Below are positions 37,740 to 47,704 of a DNA stretch of 64,000 bases, one piece after another; within the stretch, counting starts at the first letter, position 1; each line of letters opens with the position of its first letter. This DNA is from Deltaproteobacteria bacterium (GTDB lineage Bacteria > Desulfobacterota > Binatia > Binatales > Binataceae). Where the stretch lies: assembly GCA_027317185.1 (NCBI GenBank), contig DAHVFB010000002.1, positions 22,672-86,671 of the forward strand. Direction: 5' to 3'. The position numbers and the translations under genes are program-made. The notes under the pieces were generated by a model that was not told where the DNA came from, ran no database searches, and saw only the letters and a list, made by a program, of their open reading frames with translations.

Positions 37740-38420
37740 TCACGCCGAGAGCATTGAATCGAAGCCTTTCCAGAAGCCATGACACAGTGTGCGCGCCTCG
37801 ACCAGGAACTCCTCCTCGTGGCCGGTGCCGGTCACCAGCCGATCGATCAGCCAATGTCCGGTCTCGCTGTGATCCTTGTCGGCTTCGTAATGGACGTCGA
37901 GAAACCGCAGATCGGATGGCTTCATGCCGTAATGCTCCTGCAGTCCGATTTGGAGCTTTTTGTAGGCGTGCACCTCCATCTCTTCGGACAGCCCAAAGCC
38001 GCCCAGGTAGCGCGGCTTCAAATAAGCAATCCGATAGAACAGGGCGTTGGAGGCGAGCGATTCTTCCGAACCGATCGAGTCGAGAAGCTGCGGGCGGGGC
38101 ATCCCCAGCGCCTGTTCCCACATCTCGCACAGCAATTCAGTATGGCCGGCGCTGTGGCTTAGCAATCCCAGCGCTTCTTCGGCAAAGTTTTGCGCGATAT
38201 GTTGTGCGGCATCCAGATCGAGTTCACGCAGCCGCAGGTAGGCCAGCGCCGCGAGCGGTCCCGAGTCCTTCACCGTCATCGCATAATGTTCGATCGGATA
38301 ACGCTTGAGTTGCTCCCTGGTCGCTTCGCCCCGGCTGACGAGCTCCACGTAAGGGTGCTTGGTCAGGTCGTACTCCCTGACGATCTTTTCGATTTCAGCA
38401 TAAAATTGTTTCTTATCCAT
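37740..38420 (-). CDS. TenA/PqqC-like iron-containing redox enzyme family protein
   Basis: MDKKQFYAEIEKIVREYDLTKHPYVELVSRGEATREQLKRYPIEHYAMT, FAEEALGLLSHSAGHTELLCEMWEQAL, DVHYEADKDHSETG. Confidence 0.8.
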   Translation of the reverse strand: MDKKQFYAEIEKIVREYDLTKHPYVELVSRGEATREQLKRYPIEHYAMTVKDSGPLAALAYLRLRELDLDAAQHIAQNFAEEALGLLSHSAGHTELLCEMWEQALGMPRPQLLDSIGSEESLASNALFYRIAYLKPRYLGGFGLSEEMEVHAYKKLQIGLQEHYGMKPSDLRFLDVHYEADKDHSETGHWLIDRLVTGTGHEEEFLVEARTLCHGFWKGFDSMLSA

Positions 38421-38707
38421 GGGCTCACCTCCCGCTGAACACACTGTTTGTCCAAGAGGATCCGGCGACGTACGACTCCGGCGCCGACTCCATCGGGGAT
38501 AGATAATCAAACCGGCATTGTGCGTCTGTCAAACAAAAAGCTCTACGCCGCAATCGCGCCCCAGCCCAATAAGCGCCCCGAGTCTTGTCGATCGGTGAAC
38601 GGAGACTACAATCAAAGCCCCTGATAACCGCAAAAAACCTCGAACGGATTTCGCGCGGACGGCCGCTGTATACCGATGCAGGGAGCATACTGCCGGAAGG
38701 ATTTTGA

Positions 38708-40846
38708 ATGATGGATTATCTGGTCGGAATCGATATCGGTGGCACCTGCACCGATTGCGTCGTGATTGCAGGCGATGGGCGGGTGACGGTCGGCAAAGCC
38801 TTTTCCAGCCCACCGGATTTCTCGAGGGGCATTCTCGATGCGCTTTCGGTTGCCGCGCAATCGATCGGAATTACCTCGCGCGACATTCTCGCCAATACTC
38901 GCCTGTTCCTGCATGGCACCACGGTTGCCGAGAATGCGATGGTCGATGGCAACCTGGCGCGCGCCGCTCTGATCACCACCCGCGGCTTTGAGCATACGCT
39001 CTTCACTACGCGGGGCGGCTACGGCCGCTGGTCAGGACTGACGGAAGACGAAAAGCGCGATCCGGTCAACACCGACAAGCCTCCGCCAATTATTCCAATT
39101 GCGAATATCCGTGCGGTGCGCGAGCGCACCGACCATAACGGCCGCCTGCTGGCAAAGGTCGGCGAAGAAAACATTCGCGCGGCGGTTCGCAGTCTGGCGG
39201 GCGAGCAAATTGAGGCTTTGGGAATCAGTCTGCTGTGGTCATTCGTCAATCCGACCAACGAGCAGATCGTCGCCAGTATCGTGCGCGAAATGCGTCCCGA
39301 TTTGTTCGTTACGCTTTCCTCGGACATCGCGCCGATTCTGGGCGAATACGAACGCACGTCAACCGTCGCTTTGAATGTTTCGCTGGGCCCGGTGATCGCA
39401 CGCTATTTGAGCAATTTACTCGATGGACTCCGCCAGCTTGGTTTTGGAGGTAATCTGCTGGTGATGCAGGCGCACGGCGGATTGCTGCCGTTGGAGCAGG
39501 CGGCCGCACGACCAATTGGGATGGTGGAATCGGGGCCGGTAGGGGGACTGGTCGGATGCAAGCGGCTGGGCGACTTGATCGGCATCCGCAACGTGATTTC
39601 CGCCGACATGGGCGGCACCACGTTCAAAGTCGGCACCGTGCGCGACGGACTGATCGAGTATCAGCGTGAGTCGATGGTCCTGCGGTATCATTATTCGCTG
39701 CCTAAAATGGACGTGGTCAGCCTCGGCCTGGCTGGTGGCAGTGTGATTTCGATCGAACCGCGCACCCGTTCGCCGCGGGTCGGGCCGCGCAGCGCGGGTT
39801 CGTATCCGGGCCCGATCTGTTACGATCATGGCGGTACCGAGCCCACCCTGACCGATGTCGATGCGATCCTCGGCTATCTGAACCCAAGCTATTTTCTTGG
39901 CGGGCGCGCCCGGCTGAATATCGAAAATGCCCGGCATGAATTCGAGGCCCAAATCGCGAAACCATTGGGTATGCCGTTGATCGAGGCGGCCGCCGCGATG
40001 CACAAACTCGCCAATTCGATGATTTACGACCTGCTGCATAAAACCACCGTGCAGCGCGGCCTGGATCCCCGTGAATTCGCTCTGTTCTCGACCGGCGGCA
40101 CAGCCGGGATGCATCTGCCGGCGGTAGGTCAGGAATTGGGCGTCAAGAGTATCGTGGTGCCGCACTCGGCCTCGGTTCACGGAGCCTTTGGGCTGGCTAC
40201 CTCGGACATCGTCCATGAGGAACTGATCACCCGTCCGCAACGCCATCCGGCTGACTATCGAATGGTCGATGGAATTTTTAACGAAATGCTGGAGCGAATA
40301 CGCATCCAGCTCGAAGCCGAAGACTTCTCCAACGAGCGCGTCGAGTTCCATCGATCGATCGACGTGCGCTATCGCCGTCAGGTCCACATCCTGACCGTCC
40401 CGCTGGATGAAGGTTCACCTGCCATGCGGCGCAACCATCCCGCGTCAGTCACGGGCGAGATGCTTGACGCCACCGTTGCGCGGTTCGAGGCGCTCTACAA
40501 ACAGAAATATGGCGCCGACTCGACTTTTCGAGAGGCTGGGGTCGAGTTGGTTACCTTCCGGGTGCGCGGCGTCGGCCTGGTGCACAAGCCCGAGCTGCAA
40601 ATGGCGCCGCTTGGCGACCGTGACGCAAGCCCTGCTATTGTCGAGCGGCGCCCGGCCTACGTTCCCGATCTGGGACGGGTGGTCGAAACCACCGGTTACG
40701 ATTTCGAACATTTGCGCCCCGGCAACGTGATTCCGGGACCCTCGATTATTTGGACCCCGATTACGACCGTAGTGGTTGGCAGCCGTCAGACCACTGTCTG
40801 CGACGGCCTCAGGAATCTTATCATCACGGCTGCCGCCGCCGCGTGA
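38708..40846 (+). CDS. Hydantoinase/oxoprolinase/acetone carboxylase subunit A (HyuA family)
   Basis: VGIDIGGTCTDCVVI, LFLHGTTVAENAMV, VISADMGGTTFKVGTV. Confidence 0.95.
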   Translation: MMDYLVGIDIGGTCTDCVVIAGDGRVTVGKAFSSPPDFSRGILDALSVAAQSIGITSRDILANTRLFLHGTTVAENAMVDGNLARAALITTRGFEHTLFTTRGGYGRWSGLTEDEKRDPVNTDKPPPIIPIANIRAVRERTDHNGRLLAKVGEENIRAAVRSLAGEQIEALGISLLWSFVNPTNEQIVASIVREMRPDLFVTLSSDIAPILGEYERTSTVALNVSLGPVIARYLSNLLDGLRQLGFGGNLLVMQAHGGLLPLEQAAARPIGMVESGPVGGLVGCKRLGDLIGIRNVISADMGGTTFKVGTVRDGLIEYQRESMVLRYHYSLPKMDVVSLGLAGGSVISIEPRTRSPRVGPRSAGSYPGPICYDHGGTEPTLTDVDAILGYLNPSYFLGGRARLNIENARHEFEAQIAKPLGMPLIEAAAAMHKLANSMIYDLLHKTTVQRGLDPREFALFSTGGTAGMHLPAVGQELGVKSIVVPHSASVHGAFGLATSDIVHEELITRPQRHPADYRMVDGIFNEMLERIRIQLEAEDFSNERVEFHRSIDVRYRRQVHILTVPLDEGSPAMRRNHPASVTGEMLDATVARFEALYKQKYGADSTFREAGVELVTFRVRGVGLVHKPELQMAPLGDRDASPAIVERRPAYVPDLGRVVETTGYDFEHLRPGNVIPGPSIIWTPITTVVVGSRQTTVCDGLRNLIITAAAAA

Positions 40847-40866
40847 ACCGTCGCAGGAGATAGGAA

Positions 40867-43032
40867 ATGAACAATGCAGTGGACGCGGTCACTTTCGAGA
40901 TCATTCGTCACCGCCTGAACCAGGTGATCGAGGAAGCGATCGTCGCGTTGGAAAATGTATCAGGCTCGCCGATCACCAACGAAGGCCACGACATGATGGT
41001 TTCGCTGTATCGGGCGGACGGCGGCCTGATGGTTGGCGGAATGGGTTTTCTGCATCATCTGACCAGCGCGGCGCAGGCGGTCAAGCATATTCTCGCCACT
41101 TATTCGGAAGATCCCGGAATCGATCAAGACGATGTCTTCATGCTCAACGATTCCTATACCGCCGCCCTTCATCCGCCCGATGTGTACCTTATCTCGCCGG
41201 TGCATTATCAGGGGAGGCTAACCGGATTCGTCGGCAACTTCGTGCATATGACGGACATCGGAGCGATCGATCCGGGTGGCTTTTCACCCAACGCCCGCGA
41301 AGCTTTTCAAGAAGGCTTCGTCACGCAGGGCTTGAAGATCGTCGAACGTGGCCGGCGGCGGCGCGACGTCATCGAAACGTTTTTGCGCAACGTGCGCGAT
41401 CCGGGGATGACGGGTCTCGATTTAAAATCGCAACTGGCGGCGAATCACGTCGCCAAGGAGCGTCTGCGCAAGTTGTACGATGATTATGGCGTGCAGGCAG
41501 TCGATCAAGTTTCGGAAGAGTTGATCCGGCAGTCGGAACGGCTGATGCGCGAGCGGCTGCGCGAATTGCCTGATGGCGTATGGCGCGCCCGCCAATATGT
41601 CGATATGCCCGAGGGGCTTTACCGGGTCGAGCTGGCGGCGATCAAGGAAGGCGACACTCTCACCTACGACTTCACCGGGACCGATCCGCAAGTCGACAAA
41701 GGTATCAACTCTTGTTACTGGGGCAGTTGGGGCGGAATTTTCGCGCCGATCTTCCCATTGTTGGCATGGGATGTGGGCTGGAACGAAGGCGTCACCAAAC
41801 CGATCAGGATCATCGCGCCCGAAGGCACCTTGGTGAACTGTATCCGTCCGGCGCCGGTTTCAGTCGCGACCACCGGCGTGATTCAGATCGTCAATAACCT
41901 GTCGGTCAACGTATTGTCGCGCATCCTCGGCGCGAGCGAGCGTTATCGCGATCGCGCCACCGGCGTATGGCACGGCAGCCATCTGCCACTGATGATTAGC
42001 GGTCTCGACGAGCACAAAGACTACTTCGTAACCTTGCTCACCGACACCTTCGCGGGCGCCGGGGGTGCGCGTGCTTTCGCCGATGGGGTCGATAACGGCG
42101 GCGAAATTCCGAATGTGGTTTCACGCTGGGCGAACGTCGAAACCGAAGAACTGCATCGGTCGATAGCCTATCTTTATCGTAGCCCGGTGCCGGACTCGGG
42201 CGGACCGGGTAAGTATCGCGGCGGGGTTAACCACGAATTCGCTTTCACGCCTCACGATACTGGCACCGGCGCAATCCATCTTGGGCTTACCTCAAAGGGA
42301 CTCAAAGTTCCGCTGAGCCTGGGAATTTTCGGTGGCTTACCGGGTAGCACTATCGCGCAACTGATCTTTCGCAAGGCCAATCTGGAAGATATGCCCACAA
42401 GTTTTACCGAAACGCGTGGCGAGAAAGTTGAGGCGGTTCATTGGGGCGATTATTCGGTCAGCGAAGGCGACATCGTTTATATCCGTTTTCAGGGCGGCGG
42501 CGGATATGGCGATCCGATCGATCGTGACCCCGAGCGCACGCTGCGTGATGTGCAGATCGGGATGGTATCGCCAGCCGCGGCGCATGCGATCTACGGCGTG
42601 GTGTTGGATCCGGCCAATGCGCGGGTTGACCATAGCGAGACGCGGGCGAGACGCGCGAAGATCCGCCACGAGCGAATCGGCCACCCGGTCGCTGCCGAGC
42701 TATACGATCGCGGCAACATCCCGCCCAGCCATCAGCCGCTCGGCGAATATCTGCAGCAGGTCGGCGACGCAAAAAGCGTATTTGTCCAGTGTACGTGGTG
42801 CGGTCACGAGCTCTCACGCGCGGGCGAGCAATGGAAGGACAAGGCCATCGCGCGGGCGCTTCCAATCTCGGCGGCGGGCGATTTCCGCGATGCTGCGCCG
42901 GGCTTGATCATGCGGCAGTTCTATTGTCCGCGATGCGCCACGCTGCTCGATACCGAGGTGGTGCTGGAGTCCGATCCGCCACTCTATGACGATGTGCGCC
43001 GCTGGCCGCGCCCGGAAAACGGGAACGTCTGA
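40867..43032 (+). CDS. Hydantoinase B/oxoprolinase family (HyuB) with fused acetone-carboxylase-gamma-like zinc domain
   Basis: TFEIIRHRLNQVIEEA, FSPNAREAFQEGF, C-terminal QCTWCGHELS...FYCPRCATLLDTEVVLESDPPLYD. Confidence 0.94.
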   Translation: MNNAVDAVTFEIIRHRLNQVIEEAIVALENVSGSPITNEGHDMMVSLYRADGGLMVGGMGFLHHLTSAAQAVKHILATYSEDPGIDQDDVFMLNDSYTAALHPPDVYLISPVHYQGRLTGFVGNFVHMTDIGAIDPGGFSPNAREAFQEGFVTQGLKIVERGRRRRDVIETFLRNVRDPGMTGLDLKSQLAANHVAKERLRKLYDDYGVQAVDQVSEELIRQSERLMRERLRELPDGVWRARQYVDMPEGLYRVELAAIKEGDTLTYDFTGTDPQVDKGINSCYWGSWGGIFAPIFPLLAWDVGWNEGVTKPIRIIAPEGTLVNCIRPAPVSVATTGVIQIVNNLSVNVLSRILGASERYRDRATGVWHGSHLPLMISGLDEHKDYFVTLLTDTFAGAGGARAFADGVDNGGEIPNVVSRWANVETEELHRSIAYLYRSPVPDSGGPGKYRGGVNHEFAFTPHDTGTGAIHLGLTSKGLKVPLSLGIFGGLPGSTIAQLIFRKANLEDMPTSFTETRGEKVEAVHWGDYSVSEGDIVYIRFQGGGGYGDPIDRDPERTLRDVQIGMVSPAAAHAIYGVVLDPANARVDHSETRARRAKIRHERIGHPVAAELYDRGNIPPSHQPLGEYLQQVGDAKSVFVQCTWCGHELSRAGEQWKDKAIARALPISAAGDFRDAAPGLIMRQFYCPRCATLLDTEVVLESDPPLYDDVRRWPRPENGNV

Positions 43033-43035
43033 TTA

Positions 43036-45249
43036 TCAATGGGCTGGCGAAGCGGAAGCCTCTGCTTTTGCGAAATGAGCCAGCGACTCTCCCATGAAGT
43101 TGGTTGTCAGTTCTGGCGGTGGCGATGACTTAAGCTGATGGGCAATCGCTGTGATTTGAGAAGGTTGAAAAATCAGCACCATCGGTTTGACCACATTGGC
43201 GGGCGGCTTCGACCCGGATTGCCATCGAACTGCCCCCGGATAGGTGATCTCGTAAGCCGCCCGGTTATAGCGATCTATCAGCACTTTCGCCGCTCCAAAT
43301 GAGCCACGCAGCACAATCGCGATCTGCCCACGGTATGGTTTCACGTCCCAGTCCGTGGTCGCGTTCGGCGCTTGATAGATAGTCCAGCCGGCTGGCAGCA
43401 GGTTAAGACGCTTCAGCTCGAGCGGGGAAAGTTTACGGATATCCCGCCCCTCGGCGAGATAATTTTCTATCGCTGTCACGATCGCGTCAAAGCGCAGCGT
43501 TAAGGCGCGGGATTCAAGGTATACAGGGCTGATTTTTCCATACTCCGCGAAAGCTCCTGCTGGGATGTTATAAATCCCAACCCCGCCTTGCTGGATAGGT
43601 GGGATACCAAGGGAATCGAGTACCGGGCGCCATTGGAAGGCTTGAATATCGCGCTCATCGAGGAGGACCGCCTGGACTCCAAAACGGGCAATGTAAGCTT
43701 TGAGCTGATCGCCAGCTTCAGGCAGATCGATTTGGCGGGATAGGAAACCCACTGCGGGCATCCGGTCGAACTCAAAAGGCGTCAGGCCCGTATAGCCACC
43801 CGCCATCCTGAAGTACATGTTGGTGGCCGCCTGCCAATACATCGAGATGCCCCGTTCGCCAAAAGGTACCGGCAGAATAACTTCGCCGGGCGCGATCTGC
43901 TGACGATATTGGCCGCTGCTGAAAAACGGCGGCAGATTGATCGGCGAAACCCAGAAGGACGCGCTGGGATTGGGCAGAATCGAGAGGATAATCGCCGCGG
44001 CCGCCAGGCATTTGACCCATGCGCGGGCGGCCCAACTCGCGAACACGATCGCGGTGATCACCCCGATTATCAGGAACGCATACAGCATCAGCCGGATCGG
44101 CAATGCTTCCGAAAGAATTGGCAGCTTCGAAACGATAGCCCATGGCATCGCGAAGCCCGCGCGACCGCCGATATGGAACAATGGCCCCATCGCTGCAATC
44201 ACAATCAGCAGTAGCAGCAGCAGCATAAACTTACCCGCTGACGAGGCCCAATTACGCCGGCGATAAGCCTCCACCGTCGCGAGCAGCGCGATTCCGAGGT
44301 ATTCTCCTTTTTCCTCGACGATGCCGCGGTAGTCCCTGGCCAAGGCCATGAAAGGGCGTGCTGTTCCAATCCAGTTGATTTCGGTTGGCGCCACGAAGCT
44401 CAACAGGTCGGCCGAAAAACGCTCGGGACTCCAAATCGGCTCGTGTGGGAAACTGTGCGCCAGCATCGCATAAAGATATGGCGAAACCGCCACGGCCATG
44501 ATCGCATACGCAAGCGCGCTTGGGATGACGATCGAAACGATTCTGCGGCGGGTGTCGCCGCTGAACAAAAATAAACCGAGCACGAAGGCCGCGCCCGCCA
44601 CCGCCGTCATCAGCGCCGCGACCTCGACCGAGCACAGAAACTCGGCGGTCAGCAGCAATGCCAGCCAGCCGGTATAACCGCGCGCCGAAATCGATCCGTC
44701 AATCCGCCTCACTACCACTAACGCAATCAACGGCACCGGAAAGATCGCGACCAGCACCAGGTGGCCCAGCGACTCCGCCAACATGTAGGGCGAGAACCCG
44801 AAGACATAGCCGCCCAGCACGGACGGCCAGAACGAGTTCGTAACCCGCCGGCACAGCGCGAAAGCCGACACCCCCGCCAAAGGCATCGCGAGAGTGCACA
44901 GCAGGTTGTAAGCGGTGCGCACGCCGAACATGCGTTGCAGAGGAATCGAAACCACCCCCGGCAATGGCACAAAGGTGGTCCACGCCAGATTGGTGCCGAG
45001 CGGCGTCCAGACCAGATTTGTCCAGAATGGGTTGAGCCGGTGAGCGATCGCATAACGCCACCAATTGAGGAACCAAACGAATAGTGCCGGATCCGTATCC
45101 TGCCCGACATGACAATTGACGCAATGCCCGAACAGGAGGCCGCGATCAAGAATAATTATCGAAAACAGCAGATATAATACGAATACCGCTATACCTTCGT
45201 GCCATCGGTTGAAGAAAATATCAGGATGCGAATGGCTATCATTTTCCAT
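43036..45249 (-). CDS. Polytopic membrane protein (GT-C glycosyltransferase-like), paralog A
   Basis: 737 aa with many TM helices; GQDTDPALFVWFLNWWRYAIAHRLNPFWTNLVWTPLGTNLAWTTFVPLPG; near-identical to the next gene. Confidence 0.85.
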   Translation of the reverse strand: MENDSHSHPDIFFNRWHEGIAVFVLYLLFSIIILDRGLLFGHCVNCHVGQDTDPALFVWFLNWWRYAIAHRLNPFWTNLVWTPLGTNLAWTTFVPLPGVVSIPLQRMFGVRTAYNLLCTLAMPLAGVSAFALCRRVTNSFWPSVLGGYVFGFSPYMLAESLGHLVLVAIFPVPLIALVVVRRIDGSISARGYTGWLALLLTAEFLCSVEVAALMTAVAGAAFVLGLFLFSGDTRRRIVSIVIPSALAYAIMAVAVSPYLYAMLAHSFPHEPIWSPERFSADLLSFVAPTEINWIGTARPFMALARDYRGIVEEKGEYLGIALLATVEAYRRRNWASSAGKFMLLLLLLIVIAAMGPLFHIGGRAGFAMPWAIVSKLPILSEALPIRLMLYAFLIIGVITAIVFASWAARAWVKCLAAAAIILSILPNPSASFWVSPINLPPFFSSGQYRQQIAPGEVILPVPFGERGISMYWQAATNMYFRMAGGYTGLTPFEFDRMPAVGFLSRQIDLPEAGDQLKAYIARFGVQAVLLDERDIQAFQWRPVLDSLGIPPIQQGGVGIYNIPAGAFAEYGKISPVYLESRALTLRFDAIVTAIENYLAEGRDIRKLSPLELKRLNLLPAGWTIYQAPNATTDWDVKPYRGQIAIVLRGSFGAAKVLIDRYNRAAYEITYPGAVRWQSGSKPPANVVKPMVLIFQPSQITAIAHQLKSSPPPELTTNFMGESLAHFAKAEASASPAH

Positions 45250-45398
45250 GAGATTGCATAGGTGTGGGTCTGCTGTCTGTCAGGTCTGTTATTTTAACTG
45301 CGGATACTTTAAGGAAGCTAAGAACATCCGACTGAATCGCGGTACTGCAAAGTTTTTCACCTTCGGGTGGCGTATGAACCCGATCTCCCGCGCGTCCG

Positions 45399-47612
45399 TT
45401 AGCGGTCAGACGAAACTGTAGCGCCTGCGTTGGCGAAGTGAGCTAGCGACTCCCCCATGAAGTTGGTTGTCAGCTCCGGCGGCGGCGACGACTTAAGCTG
45501 GCGGGCGATTGCTGCAAGCTTGGAAGGTTGAAAGATCAGCAACATCGGTTTGACCACATTGGCGGGCGGCTTCGACCCGGATTGCCATCGGACCGCCCCC
45601 GGATAGGTGATTTCGGAAGCTGTCGGACCATAGCGATCAATCAGCACCTTGACGGCTCCCAACGAACCGAGCAACGCAATAACGATTTGCCCATGGAAGG
45701 TTTTCACCGTCCAATCCGCAGCCGCATTCGGAGCCTGGTAGATGCTCCACCCGGCTGGTAGCAGGTTGAGACGCTCGAGCTCCCGCGGCGAAAGCTTTTG
45801 GAGTTCCCGCCCTTCGGCCAGATAATTTCCTGTCGCTGCCGCGATCGCGTCAAACCGCAGCGTTAAGGCGCGGGATTCGAGGTACATGGGACTGAGTTTC
45901 CCATACTCCGCAAAAGCTCTCGGCGGAATGTTATAAATGCCTACCCCGCTTTGCAGGATCGGTAGAAAACCCAATGCGCCGAGAGCGGGGCGCCATTGGG
46001 CAGCTTGGGGGTCCTTTTCATCGAGGAAAACCGCCTGGACTCCAAAGCGGGCGATGTAGGCTTTGAGCTGATCTCCAGCTTCCGGCAGATCGATTTGGCG
46101 GGACAGGAAACCCACCGCGGGCATCTGTTCGAACTCGAAGGGCGTGAGGCCCGTATAGCCACCCGCCATCCTGAAGTACATGTTGGTGGCTGCCTGCCAA
46201 TACATTGAGATGCCTCGCGCACCAAAGGGTATCGGCAGGATGACTTCGCCGGGCAAGATCTGCTGCCGATATTGGTTGCTGCGGAAGAACGGCGGTAGAT
46301 TGATCGGCGAGACCCAGAAGGATGCGCGGGGATTGGGCAGGATCGAAACAATGATCGCCGCCGCCGCCAGCCACTTGACCCCTGCACCGGCGGACCAACT
46401 CGCGAATACGACTGCGGTAATCACCGCAATTAACAGGAACGCATACAGCATCAGCCGGATTGGCAATGCTTGCGAAAGAATCGGCAGCTTCGAAACGATC
46501 GCCCATGGCATCGCGACGCCCACGCGACCGCCGACATGAACCAGCGGACCCATCGCCGCAATCACAATCAGCAGTAGCAGCAGAAGCATGAACTTACCCG
46601 TTGACGACGCCCAGTTACGCCGGCGATAAGCCTCCACCGTCGCCAGCAGCGCGATTCCGAGGTATTCTCCTTTTTCCTGGAGGATTTCGTGATAGTCCCT
46701 GGTTAAGGCGATGAAAGGGCGTGCGGTTCCGATCCAGTTGGTTTCGGTCGGCAGTAAGAATCCCAGCAGATCGGCCGAAAAGAGTTCGGGACTCCAAATC
46801 GGCTCGTGTGGGAAACTGTGCGCCAGCATCGCATAAAGATACGGCGAGACCGCCACGGCCATAATCACGTAGGCGAGCGCACTTGGGATGACCATCGAAA
46901 CGATTCTGCGGCGGAGATCGCCGCAGAACAAAAATAATCCGAGCACGAAGGCCGCGCCCGCCACCACCGTCAGCAGCGCCGCCACCTCAGCCGAGCACAG
47001 AAACTCGGCGGTCAGCAGCAATGCCAGCCAGCCGGTGTAACCGCGCGCCGAAATCGATCCGTCAATCCATTTCAGGATCATCAGCGCAATCAATGGCACT
47101 GGAAAGATCGCAACCAGATGCAGGTGGCTTAACGACTCCGCCAACATGTAGGGCGAGAACCCGAAGACATAGCCGCCCAGCACGGACGGCCAGAACGAGT
47201 TCGTAACCCGCCGGCACAGCGCGAAAGCCGATACCCCCGCCAGCGGCATCGCGAGGGTGCACAGGATATTGTAAGCGGTACGCGCACCGAACATGCGCTG
47301 CAGCGGAATCGAAACTACGCCCGGCAATGGCACGAAAGTGGTCCACGACAGATTGGTGCCGAGGGGCGTCCAGACCAGATCGGTCCAGAATGGGTTGAGC
47401 CGGTGAGCGATCGCATATCGCCACCAATTGAGGAACCACATGAATTGGGGCGGATCGGTATCCTGCCCGACATAGCATTTGACGCAGTGCCCAAGCAGGA
47501 TCGCGCGGTCGAGAATGATTACGGAACAAAATAGAAAAAGCGCGAATACCGCCAAATCTTCCCACCACCAGTTAAGAAAACCCGTGGCGCGCGAGTCATC
47601 ATCATTCTCCAT
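45399..47612 (-). CDS. Polytopic membrane protein (GT-C glycosyltransferase-like), paralog B
   Basis: 737 aa; same length, orientation and order of motifs as 43036-45249. Confidence 0.85.
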   Translation of the reverse strand: MENDDDSRATGFLNWWWEDLAVFALFLFCSVIILDRAILLGHCVKCYVGQDTDPPQFMWFLNWWRYAIAHRLNPFWTDLVWTPLGTNLSWTTFVPLPGVVSIPLQRMFGARTAYNILCTLAMPLAGVSAFALCRRVTNSFWPSVLGGYVFGFSPYMLAESLSHLHLVAIFPVPLIALMILKWIDGSISARGYTGWLALLLTAEFLCSAEVAALLTVVAGAAFVLGLFLFCGDLRRRIVSMVIPSALAYVIMAVAVSPYLYAMLAHSFPHEPIWSPELFSADLLGFLLPTETNWIGTARPFIALTRDYHEILQEKGEYLGIALLATVEAYRRRNWASSTGKFMLLLLLLIVIAAMGPLVHVGGRVGVAMPWAIVSKLPILSQALPIRLMLYAFLLIAVITAVVFASWSAGAGVKWLAAAAIIVSILPNPRASFWVSPINLPPFFRSNQYRQQILPGEVILPIPFGARGISMYWQAATNMYFRMAGGYTGLTPFEFEQMPAVGFLSRQIDLPEAGDQLKAYIARFGVQAVFLDEKDPQAAQWRPALGALGFLPILQSGVGIYNIPPRAFAEYGKLSPMYLESRALTLRFDAIAAATGNYLAEGRELQKLSPRELERLNLLPAGWSIYQAPNAAADWTVKTFHGQIVIALLGSLGAVKVLIDRYGPTASEITYPGAVRWQSGSKPPANVVKPMLLIFQPSKLAAIARQLKSSPPPELTTNFMGESLAHFANAGATVSSDR

Positions 47613-47704
47613 GGAATCGCATAGCTAGCGGGGGGTTCCTTGTCTGTCAACTACCTATGTGAAACGTTGTGGCTCTCGAAGATTTCGGGCCGGAGCTATA
47701 AAGG

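Noticed and set aside
39416-40387. 323-aa minus-strand ORF
   Set aside because: Antisense shadow of HyuA.
45090-45140. CVNCH motif (cytochrome c CxxCH-like) in membrane paralog A
   Set aside because: The paralog has CVKCY at the same place and the surrounding family is a GT-C-like membrane protein; single motif is probably coincidental.
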